Assembly (NCBI GenBank): GCA_038049695.1
Contig: CP142451.1
Span: 128,236,001 to 128,300,000, forward strand
Origin: Cinnamomum chago
Taxonomy: Eukaryota; Streptophyta; Magnoliopsida; Laurales; Lauraceae
Length of the DNA stretch: 64,000 nucleotides
Direction of reading: 5' to 3'
Shown: positions 38,688 to 50,900 of the stretch, in pieces
Position numbering within the stretch: position 1 is the stretch's first letter
Layout of the letters: each line of letters opens with the position of its first letter
Notes under the pieces: generated by a model
What the model was told of the DNA's origin: nothing
The model's input: only the letters and a program-made list of their open reading frames with translations
The model's database searches: none
Program-made: the position numbers and the translations under genes

Positions 38688-39317
38688 GATGGGTAAGGGT
38701 CCTATACATTTTTTTAGACACAATTACCCCTCTAACGATATTGTTACCCCTTTGACAACATTGTTACCCATTCATTATTTTTGTCAAAACCTGCAACCCT
38801 CCCCTTAATCACCCTTATTTAGGTTGTTTGGTGAGCTCGAATAGGTTGTTTGGGTTTGGTGGGTTTGAAGGGTCGATGAGTGTGATTTCTGGGTTTAATC
38901 CATTTGGCACTTTCTTTTTCCACTTTACAATTCTTTTTTTACTTTCTTATTCTACTTTTGAAGTTTAGGTCTTGTTGGGCACTGCTCCAATATTTAATTT
39001 CTCCAACTAAACACTTGCTACCCACGACATATATATTCTCATCTTTAAACCACCATCACCGTCTCACTCTTTTCTTCTTCTTACTTCTCTCCTCTATTAA
39101 TCCAATCCACCAAACCCATCTCATTTCCCTCACCACAACCTCCATCTCTCTAAATCTCTCTCCATACCCTAACCAAACGATTCAGATGGGGGAGAGAAAG
39201 AGAGTGGAATTGGAGATTTTGACAAAAAATGGTGAAATGGGTGACGATATTGTTAGAACGGTAACATTATGCCAGAGGGGTAATTATATCAAAAAATGTA
39301 CAACACACTAATCCATC
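38688..39317. mobile_element. Foldback/MITE-like element, 630 bp
   Basis: The left end (gatgggtaagg...tacattttttt...attacccctct) and the reverse complement of the right end (gatggattagtg...tacattttttg...attacccctct) match over about 60 bp. Weaker similarity (gatattgtt, ttttgtcaaaa) continues further in. The middle is noncoding and CT-rich. A short aat flanks both sides, too short to fix the superfamily. Confidence 0.6.
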
Positions 39318-39934
39318 AATTTTATATTTTTGTACCCATATATTATTTAATCAGAGTCTAAGCATAATTTTTCCATAAGAATCCCTTTCTTTAAATATAT
39401 ATCCAACCGATGGGATGATTTCTCTAATTTTCCCACCTTGGCCACCAAAAGTGAGACCCATAATTTGAACGGCTTAGATTTGCAACCCCGTCTTCCCTCT
39501 AACAAATCAAATGACCAAAATAATATTAATAATTATAATGGGCTTCAATGTACATAAAGTTGTGGAAGCTCCACTTAGTTAATTCAGTCCCATTGTACAG
39601 TACATCATAGACCCTAGTGAAAACTCGACCTCTCACCCTCAAAAGACTAAAAAGGGCAATTGACTCGGGCGACTCGGGTAAGTTCGACTCAGTTTTGAGA
39701 CTCGATCAAACTTACAGGGCAGAGTGCTTTCTGAGTCGAGTCTTGCGAATCAAGAAAGATGGTATTAACCACCCTCATCATTTACACATATCAAAGACTA
39801 CCAATCACGCTACAGTACTCAAATACACACTACAAACTCCCACACACTAGAAACCAAATCACCAGATTTTTGTAACTTATTACAAGATCAAACACCATTT
39901 CTCGTTGACAATCCACTGCAAGCACCCCTTTGGG
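39318..39934. other. Intergenic DNA downstream of the annexin
   Basis: No gene. A cluster of gactcg and cgagtc words lies at 39,655-39,755. The annexin 3' untranslated region probably lies just below 39,935. Confidence 0.5.
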
Positions 39935-42900
39935 CTACACGACCAGGTTGATAAGAAATGTACGGTAGTGTCCCGAGGTGTCCTTATGAATGGCATCCAA
40001 CAATGATATCTTGTATGCAACAGAGTACTCTTTCTTTATATCTTCCATCTCAATACTACCAGCCTTCGTCACTACTGTCCTCAAAAGTATTGAGTTTGAT
40101 GTTCCAAGACCGTTCATGGCATTGTACAGCACCTGAGAAGAATTTCAATGCCAAGGGTAAATGGTTGAGCAAAAAATTTTATGGAGTATTCAACTAGTCC
40201 AAATCAACTCCCAAAGCAAGATATAAGAATATTCAAATCCAAAACAACTAAATCTCTGATCAATCTCTACCAAACTTAAGCTTATCTTTAAGAATATTAT
40301 CTCCAACAGCTTGTTGTTAACATTTTTATTGGTATATTTATATTTTAAAAGGAGAAACCATTTTTGTACACCTAGCACAAAAATTAATCTCGAATCCAGA
40401 AAATGCAGAAAATGAAATCTGAAGTTTCTAAATTATTTGACAAAAAAAGGAGAAGAATTGTCATGGAAACTGCCGCCACAAACATAATAAAGCAAAAGGA
40501 ATGGAGGGAGTTGGGAACTTTCCCAAAAAAAGAAAAAACACCTTTCCAAAAAAATTAACGTTAAAAAAAACATTATCAATTTTCCAAAAAAAAAAAAGTT
40601 ATTAACTTTCCAAACAAAAAGAGGGTGTTGGCTGATAATTATACCTCAGCGAAGTACTTTGCGGAATTCTTAGCACATTTTAAGAGCGTCGAAAGTCCAG
40701 CCTCAAAAGATCCAGATATTTCCTTCTTCACTGCCTACAAGAGATGATTGTTGTTTATATATACAAAAATTATGATCAGTATCAAAATTCTTGGATGGAA
40801 TGTACCTCACCTCTTCCAGCGAGTGGCCGTACAGCTTTTCGTAAGCAACATCGACTGCAGCTAAATGTGGTCTATTTCTTTTGGAGAAAATCTCAACGAA
40901 AGTTTTTTCATTTGTACCCCATTTCTTCTCCCCATCTTTGTAGAGTAGTTTCGCATCGTCCTCTGCCATCTTCAGATCTACATTCATTCCTTCGTCACGT
41001 GCTGTCTTCTCGTCTAAACATGCAATCAATAACTGCAGGGACACGACCCATAATTGTAAAAACATTACTCCAACTCTAAATGGAAAAAGAGAGCCTGGAT
41101 CCGCTCTCACAGCCGAACCCATGTAACACACTCCAAGAAACTCCATCCCGAGCCCAAGTCCACATAATTTGAATCATTTAAGATTTAGCTCATCATGTCC
41201 AATGATATAACTTAGAGTCTAAATCTGGTGAGGCTTTTACCCTACGGTGACCAGTAGTGAAACAACCACGGTCCGCCACGTCACCATGGGACAGCTGGCC
41301 TATATCCAACTAGGAGAATATTAAAAAGTATTTACGCTGCCTCTACTAACGCCTTAAGGTTTTGTTATTAATGATTAGCTAAAGAAATTTAAGTAAAGGA
41401 GCCCAATTATATAACTTAAACTTCTGGATCTCACTGTCCAGTTGAACACAGGACGGTAACATGATTAATGCCATATCAGCAAGATGTCACCTCAGTGACT
41501 GCTCATGTTTTCAATCATGTGCTCAGTGCACTCCTATTGAACTGAAATTTTAGGGTATGAGATTCATCTTGGTCTGTTTGAATTATGGAGTTCCCAACAT
41601 GTGTTGCATAGATGGCCTATAATAACTGCTATAGGTGATCCGGACTGGACTCATTGTTAGAGAGAGAGAGAGGAGTCACCTCTTTGTGATAGCCGTTGAG
41701 ACGGAAAGTGCTAGCACTAATATCCTCCAGCAGACGAGAACCGTATTTGTTAAAGTAAGCTTGTTTAATGCTTCTTAACTGTGATGGGGTCCGAGAGCAT
41801 ATCACTTCAGTAACAGCTGCTTTATCAAAAGACGCCAGTTGTAATGACAGCCAAACTATAGTTGCATCACGTTCTGATTCATTCAGCAACCACAGCGCAA
41901 TAGCTTTCTGCCATATTTATTTACAACACAAGACAATAAAAATTCAGAAAGATGTGTTCAGCAGCTTAAATTAAAACTAAATAGTCTACTACAAGATTTT
42001 GATTTTGGACAAGGTTTTTATATATTTATAGGATTTGACATTTCAATGCCTCTTAAACACTCAATTCTCAATTTCATGACTAAACTTCATAAAAAGACGA
42101 CTCTGGTGCACTCTTTTTTTTTTTTTACTTTTAATTATGAAATTGAATATTGAGTGTTTAAGTGTCATTAAAATGTCAAATCCCCATAAATATATATATG
42201 TAGGAAATATGAGAAATGTTATATATATATATATAAAATTTCCCATATTTATATATATATATATAACATTTCTCATATTTCCTACATATATATATAGAAA
42301 GTTTCAAGTGCATCTATCCCTCACCATAGAAGGCTTGGGGTGTGAACATGCAACATACAAGGTGTATGTAGAGGATCATTTGCCATATATACATACCTTA
42401 ATGTCGCTGCAAAACAAGCTTAAGCTCCCTGTGGGGTTGACAGTAAGGTCCACACCAACTTGCTCTTTGAGGTCTCCCAAGCCTATCCTGCTAAACTCTG
42501 AAGAGATACGGTCACTTAACTCCTCGTCGTAGTTCTTTTTGTAAAGGTACGCAATCTGATTACGATGTGTTGAATCGCGCTGGGCAAGAATCTGCACAAC
42601 CTTTCCCACGTCACACCCTTTCCCTGGATCATTTAATAAACCATCGGTTAATCAAAGCAGTTTGACAGATCAGCAAACACACATGAGTCGGGTTGGCCCC
42701 GGACTGTCACAACCCAACTCGATCCAGTATGATATTATCCTCTTTGGCTCATGGGCTACTCGACCAGAGGACCTGGCCCAAGTGCCTCCAAATTTGCCTC
42801 AAGGTTTTGTTCTCGGAGACCATTAAGCTCCAAAATGCCTCATACTAAACAAAGAGGGCTGGACTCCTTTTAACATTCACTCTGGACGCCCACTTAAGCG

Positions 42901-43916
42901 ATGTGGGATGTTACATCCCCCCACCCTCAGAGGAGAGCCATCCTCGGCTCTGATACCATTTGTCACAGCCCAACTCGATCCAGTATGATATTGTTCTCTT
43001 TGGCTCATGGACTACTCGACCAGAGGACTTGCCTCAAGCGCATCCAATCTCACCTCAAAGTTTTGTTCTCGGAGCCCATTAAGCTCCAAAAGGTCTCATA
43101 CTAGACAAAGAGGGCTGGACTCCTTTTAACCTTCACTCTGGACGCCCACTTGAGCGATGTGGGATGTTACACGGACTGTGAGGATTTTTTCAGAGAATAA
43201 CCAAAAAAGGTGCGTACCTTTGAAGGCTCTATGTAGAGTAGTGGCATCATCTTCGGGCGTAGGAAGAGGGACATAACTACTTGGACATGGCGCTTTCTCC
43301 CACAGAGAGGGAATCGATTTTGGCAGCGTTTTCGTCTCCGGCTGTGTCTGTGGCGGCTGCTTTGGAGGAGCATCACTTGCATTATTCACTTGGGGTTGTT
43401 CCTCTGACTCCCGTGGAGGAGGAACGCTTTCGTTCATTATCTGAGAAGTTGTTATAGATAAGTATTATAATAAGGTTGGTTAGAGATTCTAGGTAGTTTG
43501 AATTTGAATAACATTATATTTGCTTATTATCCTCTATAAATTTAGAGGTTCTCTTGAATGAAATGCCAGGGTGAATTCATACAATGCAATTGCAAGCATT
43601 TCTTTGAAAGTTTTACCGATGGCTGTGAAGGAGGAGGAGCTGTAGTATTTGCGTTGTTCGCTGCGGCGGGATTATTGTTGTTGTCAGATGTCTGTTCCTG
43701 CTCAGTCTCCTTTGCAGCCGAAGATGCATTGCCTCCTTCACCATTGGGTTCAATTGGATTATTATCATAACCTTCACCCCCTCCATTATCATAACCCTCA
43801 TCATAATCCTCACCGGTTCGATCATCCAATTCTTCCTCATTAGTTGTCTCTGTGTTCCCAACAATTTTTATAATTGTACTACCAACATTAAGGAGACTTT
43901 CAGCAGTTGCTTCCAT
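39935..43916 (-). CDS. Annexin with long acidic N-terminal extension
   Basis: Seven exons join in phase without a break: 43,916-43,617; 43,440-43,218; 42,623-42,397; 41,907-41,680; 41,032-40,811; 40,734-40,645; 40,132-39,935. The product is 495 residues, against about 315 for a usual plant annexin. Residues 1-160 are predicted disordered: Asp/Glu/Gly/Asn-rich, then Gln/Pro-rich. The core starts at PTPEDDATTLHRAFKG. Repeat 1 (ILAQRDSTHR), repeat 2 (ERDATIVW, TEVICSRTPSQL), repeat 3 (EKKWGTNEKTF, KRNRPHLAA) and repeat 4 (GLGT, DTSGHYRTFL) are present. Annexins bind acidic membrane lipids through calcium. Here repeat 1 has GKGCDV instead of GxGTD, and only repeat 4 keeps GLGT (438-441) with an acidic ligand about 40 residues on (D481). 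Calcium binding may therefore be reduced or absent at most sites. A TRIM sits in intron 2. The start is supported by the matching start of the paralogue. Confidence 0.93.
42019..42193. mobile_element. Foldback MITE in annexin intron 3
   Basis: Inverted arms of about 47-57 bp: ggatttgacatttcaatg at 42,031 pairs with the complement ending caaatcc at 42,183. Both arms include aaacactcaat and aatttcat. The loop is about 60 bp with a poly-T run. It is noncoding and looks like a small MITE with AT-rich flanks. Confidence 0.7.
42189..42297. repeat. AT-rich palindrome in annexin intron 3
   Basis: gtaggaaatatgagaaatg, flanked by ta repeats, occurs at about 42,200 and as its reverse complement at about 42,270. 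The arms are about 43 bp with a spacer of about 17 bp. It touches the neighbouring foldback element and would form a strong hairpin. Confidence 0.8.
42705..43171 (-). mobile_element. TRIM, 467 bp, in annexin intron 2
   Basis: Two 211-bp LTRs (42,705-42,915 and 42,961-43,171) enclose only 45 bp. On the minus strand that interior holds a tRNA-Met primer-binding site (tggtatcagagcc) and a purine tract (gagggtgggggga). The 5-bp target duplication cggac flanks it (42,700-42,704 and 43,172-43,176). The LTRs start tgtaacatcccacatcg on the minus strand, like other plant TRIMs. It has no coding capacity, as expected of the class. The LTRs differ at about 20 of 211 positions, so it is old. It is transcribed in the same sense as the gene. 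Confidence 0.93.
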
Positions 43917-43990
43917 GGAATATTGTTACGAGGGAATGACCCCAGCACTAAGAAAGGGTGCAGTAGAGAAAAAAGAACCAACAGCAAATA

Positions 43991-44014
43991 CTCTCTCTCT
44001 CTCTCTCTCTCTCT
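43991..44014. repeat. CT microsatellite in annexin leader
   Basis: Twelve CT units, read as GA on the gene's strand, about 75-100 bases before the start codon. Conserved in position in the pseudogene paralogue. Confidence 0.9.
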
Positions 44015-44087
44015 GGATGGCTAAAACAGCAATAGATTCCTCACTCCCAACCTATCTCCATGCTAACCAACTGCTGCAACTTATGCT

Positions 44088-44112
44088 GCTCTTATACTGC
44101 GTCCAACCAATG
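44088..44112 (-). promoter_or_regulatory. Putative annexin core promoter
   Basis: On the gene's strand an attggttgg (CCAAT) box precedes tataagagc, about 175 bases before the start codon. Both are conserved in the pseudogene at 12,612-12,635. The transcription start itself cannot be seen. Confidence 0.55.
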
Positions 44113-47100
44113 AAACGTCGCCATGTGCCACGCGTTTATTGAAGACACATGGGATTGCATTTAATTTGCCAAAGCGAAAGGAGAAGCTGCACTCTCGAGT
44201 CATATTCTATCGTGACGACAAAGATCCAACGTGAAACACACCTTCTCCTTTCGTTCTATTGTTTATCGGCAGCACCGCAAGATGCGGGGCTACCCCTTTT
44301 AATTAGTTGGGCCCACCCGCAACACTGATGATGGTTGAATGGTGTTGACACTTTAATCTCACTAACACATGCCTGCAGTAGGCCCACATAGTAAGAAAAA
44401 AAACATCTACCACCACTGGAACAAGGGCTCGTACAATACTCAAAGCTCGTATAAGTTGGTAAGATCTGGATGGTAATTCCAACGTTTCAAATTAGATTCT
44501 TCGAGTTACAATACTACTAAAAAGTCTAACAAGCATGTACCTGCCAAAAAAATCTAAAGAAAGAGTTAAAAATAGTTGTTTTGGTTTATTGTTAGATGAG
44601 CGTTGTTGAGAGATTTGTCTTGCTAGGATGTGGGCTACACTTTGCTTCGATGCTTTTTTAGGGTGCATTTGTGAGATGAGAAGATTTTACTATGAGAGAA
44701 AAATTATTTTGAATTTTTGTTCTATCGTTTGATGAGGGGATTCTATAATAAAGAGAAAGATATTTAGTGGCGGAAAAAAATTGATTTAGCGGTGGTTTCT
44801 TTCCGCCACTAATGCTTCCTTTTTATGATAGTACCTTTAGTGGCAGAAAAAAAACTGCCACTAAAGGTCATCCCATCCGCTGCAAAAGGTCACCTATTTT
44901 TTAGTCCTTAAGCTGTTAAATTTTCTGTAGAAAGAACAAATTAAATTTACACCAAAGCTAAATGGAAGATTGAGATTTACTCAAAATCTAAAGTGTGGGG
45001 GTGCCATCATGGTTATGATCTATGGTTCTCCTTGACTTGCATCCACATTATGTGTGGTACTCCTACAAAGTAAATGCTTTGTGGCTTAGTAACAAAATAA
45101 CACAAACCTTAAGCAAAAAGGAATTATAATAATATTTAATAATAATAGATAACACAAAGGAATAACCTTGGGAGACTTGGGCTTGACTTGGAGGATTGTT
45201 TGCTTTTACTCTTTTTTTTATAGATGTCATGAAAGGGAGAAAATGGATGCAATGAAGTAGGAGCAGCTGGATCTTTTCAATAATAGCAAAGAATTTTAAA
45301 TTTATCTACTTTTAATAAAAAAAAATTATCTCTTTTTTTATTGACATGATGGAGATTTTACTTCACCTACACTTTAATAATAAATTCTCAAACGGAGAGG
45401 GGATCCAGACTATGAGTATAAAACCCCCAATCGTTTTGGTGTATAACATAGTGATCTGAGAAATATGAAAAGTATAAGTTGTCCTCTTTGTGCCACTGCA
45501 TGTCATTGTACGTATGGATGTAATTTTACCGACGACTTACTCCCAACATGCATGGAAATGTTGGCCTAGTCCAAATCAAATCATGGCCCACATTCTCGTC
45601 ATGACTCCTGGGGAAGGTGAAAAGTACTTTGACAATTTAATTCGAGCTGTGGCCCTACCTTAATATCACATGACTCACGTGTTGTGATTTTACAATTCTA
45701 CCCTTCCCTACGTGGTGCTGGTTGTCAATAAATCATAATTAGGTTGTGTTGTGGGCCCTCTCCAGTGCTGAGCCAATTTAATTGGACTCGGCCTTCAACC
45801 AGTCGTTTGTCTGCTCTCCACCCACTTGCCCCTTTCCCTTATTAATCTTCTCTTTGGTTTTCAGTTCATTTTATGCTGCTTCTTTCTTCATCTATTATTA
45901 TTATCCTTTGGAGGAGAGAGAGGAGCAGTTGGGTGTCAACTATCAATCCCCGTCTGCATTTTTCTCGAAGTCATAAGATTAGATAAGATTAGATAAAGAT
46001 ATCTGCCGATCCAATAAAAATATGCAACATCTACAGGTGGTTGGTTTGACAAGGGGGTTTGTCCCACAACAATTCTATGTATATCTCATCTCAATTGTCG
46101 GAGTCCAACAATTAGGGATGTCAAATGGGCCGTGCCGGGCCGAATGCCAGTCAACGGGCCGTGGCCCGGCACGGCCCGCAAGGCACGCATGGGCTGTGTT
46201 GGGCCAAGGAGGATGGGCCCGTTGGCCCGGGCTCACCTGGCACGTGGGCTGGAGGCACCAGTCCACCAGGCAGCCCGCCCCACCCACCAGCCCGCCCAAC
46301 GTCCATATCCTTTTTTTTTTTAATCCATTTTACCCCTCCCCCCCCCCCCCAACAGCCATAAAACGGTTATATAAGGGGTATTTTATGTCATTTGTCATTT
46401 GTCATTTTACAAGGTATATAAATACCGTAACCCTCCCATTCTCATTCCTCACCAATTTACACAACTCTCTCATTCTCTTTATACATTCTCTACCTCTCTC
46501 TCAAAGCATTCAACACTTTCACTCTCTAAGAAGTTTTTAGAGGGCCAAAGATCAAGTCATCAAGAGACAAGATTAAAGGGGCCTTCAAAGATTTAGAGGT
46601 ATTTATATTATTTAAATTTGAGACTCCATATATATAAGTTTATATTATATTATATTAACTCTCATTTTCTCCCCTTTCTTATATTAATTACCACAAAAGA
46701 AGACTATTAGAGCCTATTACTGTTATTATTTATAAATTTTATTTTTTGAAATATGGCCAGAAGACTTCCCACATAATCTTCTTCGGTTAATTTAAGAAGG
46801 GGGGGAGGGGGGAAGAAAATTTTATTGAATTACAAGATGAAGTAGGTGATTTACCATCCCCCTTTCCTTAGAGCTCCCGTAAACCAACCAATAGGAATAA
46901 AACTTCAGCAGTTTGGGATATATTTACAAGGTTTGAGATTATTGAAAATGAAAAAACAGTTGAAAAGGCAAAATGCAAATTTTGTAGTAAGATTTACGGT
47001 GCCCAGTCAAAAATGGGTACCGGCCATTTAACAAGATATAGACAAAAATGTGTAGCCTTACATAAGCCGGCGGATGTAGGGACAGGGAGGCCTGGATCAC

Positions 47101-47982
47101 AAACCAAAATTTCTAGTACTGGTGGTGGTAGTAGTAGTAGCAGTTTGGGTCTTTTTTCTTTTAATGCACAAATTTGTAGACAAAATCTTGTTAAACTGAT
47201 TGTGTTATCCGAATTACCATTTTATTTTGTTAAAAATGAATTTTTTGAAGAATGGATCTAGAAACACTGTCAACCACAATTTCACAATATTTCAATAAAT
47301 ACAGACAGAAATGATGCTATTAGACTTTGGAGAGAAGAGAAAGCAAATATAAAAAATTACCTTGCAGAAATTCCTGGTATAATAGTCATAACCACAGATA
47401 TGTAGACATCTAAAGGGGGTGACAGTTTTCTTTGTATTACTGCACATAACATAGATTCAAAATGGATTATTAATAAACGTATAATTAGTTTTAGCAATCT
47501 TGAATGGTCACACAATGGCACTAGAATAAGTACATTTATTTTTGAAAAACTAGATGAATATAATTTTAAAGAAAAAGTTTTATCTATAACTTTAAATAAT
47601 GCCAGTAATAATACATTGGCTATTGAATTAGTGAGAATGCAGATCCCACTTGCAACTTTGATAGATAGCTCTATCTTTCAAAATAGATGTGTATGTCACA
47701 TTTTAAATCTCATTGCAAAGGTTGGTTTAAAGCATATTGTAAGTTACACGGATGTTATTAAAGTCATTGCTAGATTTATATCCACCTCCACACAGAGAAG
47801 ACAATTGTATGCCCAAATATGTGCAAGGCAAGGCGTATCAGCTATTTATTTATTTTTGCTAAAAGGTAATTTGTATTAAGAGAATAGGAGAAGAGAAACA
47901 GAGGCTAAGAGCCCAAAAAAGGAAACTCTAGGAGCAACAGCAAGGGAAAAGGAAAAAAGCAATCCAGAAGCATAAAGCCAGC

Positions 47983-50900
47983 TTAAGAATTGGAGAACAA
48001 AAAATTACAAAAGTGCTTTAGAGGTCTACCAGAGAAAGGCTTGGAGATTCGCTTGAGAGAGGCAGAGAGGAGCTCAGTCAGGGAGAGGGTGACCTTCACC
48101 TGGGAGGCACTGTGGTTATTAAAGATGACTTCATTCCTACAATTCCATAAAGCAAAGGCTCTGGAGAAGAAGATGGCAGCAACACCTTTACAAGCCAATC
48201 TATCACTGCAATGGGAGAGGGCCTGCCAGATCTTGGAGGGGAGAAGGGGACCAGCAACAGCAATTCCAGCCGAGGAAAGGATCCAGTTCCAGATGTTAGA
48301 GGAGAAGGGACAGAGGAAAAGGAGATGGAGGGTAGACTCCTGCGCCTGAGAGCACAGACTGCACCTAGATGCCAGGCTGATTCCCGAGAGTTGGAGCCAG
48401 AGATGGGAAGGAGTTTTACCATGCAAGAGCCTCCAGGCAAAGAAGGATACCCTCGGCTGCTGAATGTAATTCCAAACCAGAGGAGCCCAGTTCGACCAGT
48501 AAGCTGAGGGATTCCTGGTTCTGACTAATTTTCAGGCTTCCTGGATAGAGAGGCCTTGATCCTCATGGGAGTTCCAGAGCAGAGAGTCTTTGGAGAGAGG
48601 ATCCAAGGAGGAGCTGGACACCTTCCTGCAGAGAGGCAGCCACTGCACTTGGGATAGCAGGAGGAAGCAGCTAGTGGTTACCATCCCAGAGGGAATGGAG
48701 CTTCTGATTAGGGGGAAAGAGGAGGGAAGGAAACTGAGAGGCCAAACTACCAGCTTGCATCCAATTATCATGCCAGAGATCTACCAACCTGTCGTCCCCA
48801 ACTTTCCAAGAACTGCCAGATTGAATGAAGTGGCCTGTAGACCTGATTTTCCGCCAGATACAAGAGCCAACTTTGGAAGAGGAGGAATGCCAGAGAGAAG
48901 ATCTAGGAAAATATCTACCAACCATCCAGTTGGCCCAGAGAGAATTTGAAGTGATAGCAGTCCAGCCCAGTTTGATGAAGGATGCAGCATTTTGCTCATG
49001 GATACGTCCGATTCCCAGACCTCCTTCAGAAGTGGGGAGAGTGACTGTAGCCCAGTTGATCTGGCTTCTTTTCTGCCTGAGAGCCCCCCCAGACCACAGA
49101 AAGTTTCTCATGATAGTCTCCAAGTTAGTAGAGATCGACTTAGGGATAGGAAGAACCATGGCAATGTAGATAGGAAGACTGCGAAGCACGTGCCTAACCA
49201 AAATCCTTCTGCCAGCGATGGAGAGAAGCTTAGATTTCCAGCCTGAGAGCTTGCTAAGGAATCTGTCCAGCAGGGGGGGTGAAATGCTGTCTTCTGGGGA
49301 TGCCAATGGTGAGAGGAGCTCCGAGGTAGGAAGAGTGGAGAGGTCTATCTTGGATGTTGGTGATGTCCAAGATTAGTCTTCTCTTCCTGTGGTTGCATTT
49401 GCCAATGAAGAGTTTACTCTTGTCCAAATTGATGGATTGGCCAGCGCTGACTTGGTAATTTGAGATTACCTCCTTCAAGGCTAAGAGGCTCCTTTTATGG
49501 GCTTTAAGGAACAGAAGAATGTCGTCAGCATACAAAAGATGGCAAGGGGTGTTAGGAACAGAGGAGAGGGGGGAGATGGTACTGTTAGAAACCAGGCTAT
49601 GGATGTTAAGGCTTAAGATTTCTTCAGCAAGAATGAATAGGTAAGGGGATAGAGGGTCCCCTTGCCTCAGCCCACAAGAGGAGCTGAAAAAACCACAGGG
49701 AGATCTGTTAATGAGGACCGAGCCTTTGGCAGTACAGACACATTCCCGAATGAGGTTGATCCACTTGGAAGAGAAACCAAAGTAGTGAAGGGATTTGAAA
49801 AGGAAATGCCAGCTAAGCTTATCAAAAGCTTTGGAGATATCCAGTTGCAAACACATGGTGCCACCACTAAGCTTGGAATGGAGCTTTTGAAACAGCTCAT
49901 GGGCTAAGGCAATGTGTTGGTGGATAGATCTACCCTTGACAAAGGCTGCCTGGTTAGGAGAAACCAGGTAGGTGATAATCTGAGAAAGTCTGGAAGCCAA
50001 AATTTTTGCAATGATTTTGTAAGTGAAGTTTAGGAGGCTGATAGGCCTGAAGTCAGCAAAGGAGGAAGGGGAATTACTTTTGGGGATCAGAGTAAGGAAA
50101 TAGGTGTTGGATGCTCTGTATAACTTGCCTGAGATGAAAAATTGTTGAGTTGCCTTAACCACAGAAGGGCCAATTATGTGCCAAGTAGCAGTGAAGAAGA
50201 GGCCAGAGAAGCCATCCGAACCTGGAGAGCTGTCTTTTTTAAAAGCAAAGACTGCATTTCTGATTTCTGCCGCATCAGGAGTTTTGGAGAGGCTGGTATT
50301 CATATCTAAGGAGACTTTGTTACTGCCTAACCCAAACAAAAAATCAGAGGGAGCAGAGTGGCCTGAGTTGGCAATAGAGGAAAAATGATCCACAGCCAAA
50401 GCCTTGATAGCTGACTGGTCGTCCACCCAAGAGCCTGCTGATTGAAATTTTATCTATGCGATTCACAGATCCTCTGGATTTAGCTGAAGCATGAAAGAAA
50501 GCAGTATTTCTGTCTCCCTCCTTCAACCATCTAATTCTAGATTTCTGGCGCCAGTGAATTTCTTAAAGGTGGAGACAGTTGTGAAGGGAAGCCTTTGCTT
50601 CAGCCAGAGAGTGGTGAAGAGAGGGAGAAGGACCAGCATCAAGGAGAGCTTGAGTCTCTAGAACGGTCTTTTCTGCCTCTGCAATCCTGAGCCTGATGTC
50701 ACCAAAGACATTCTTATTCCAACCTTTGAGGATACGCTTCATATTTTTCAGGTTGGCAGCGAGCTCCTGCTGGTGGTTTCCTGTAGAACCTTGGTTCCAG
50801 GAGTCAGCAACGAGCTGAAGGAAATCAAGGTGATGGATCCACATTGCATCAAATTTGAAAGGAGCCATGGAAGCTTGAGGCTGCCTACTGTGGGTGAGAA

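Larger units (their letters stand above)
43917..45990 (-). repeat. Annexin-upstream block, copy C
   Basis: The upstream region of the intact annexin. 43,970-44,240 matches copy B near its gene. 44,320-45,300 matches copy D (55,690-56,885 and 61,121 onward). 44,990-45,990 matches the distal part of copy B. A patch of gtggcgg/ccgccac words lies at 44,765-44,885. No other gene was seen. Confidence 0.75.

Noticed and set aside
42137-42532. 131-residue plus-strand open frame in the annexin locus
   Set aside because: Its first half translates the AT palindrome and its second half is the antisense of annexin exon 3.
42705-43171. Cassandra-type TRIM with a 5S rRNA promoter
   Set aside because: The LTR start is similar, but I see no 5S-like internal promoter in either LTR.
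46022-46540. 172-residue open frame across the hAT left end
   Set aside because: It crosses the terminal inverted repeat and GC-rich subterminal words; it is a product of composition.
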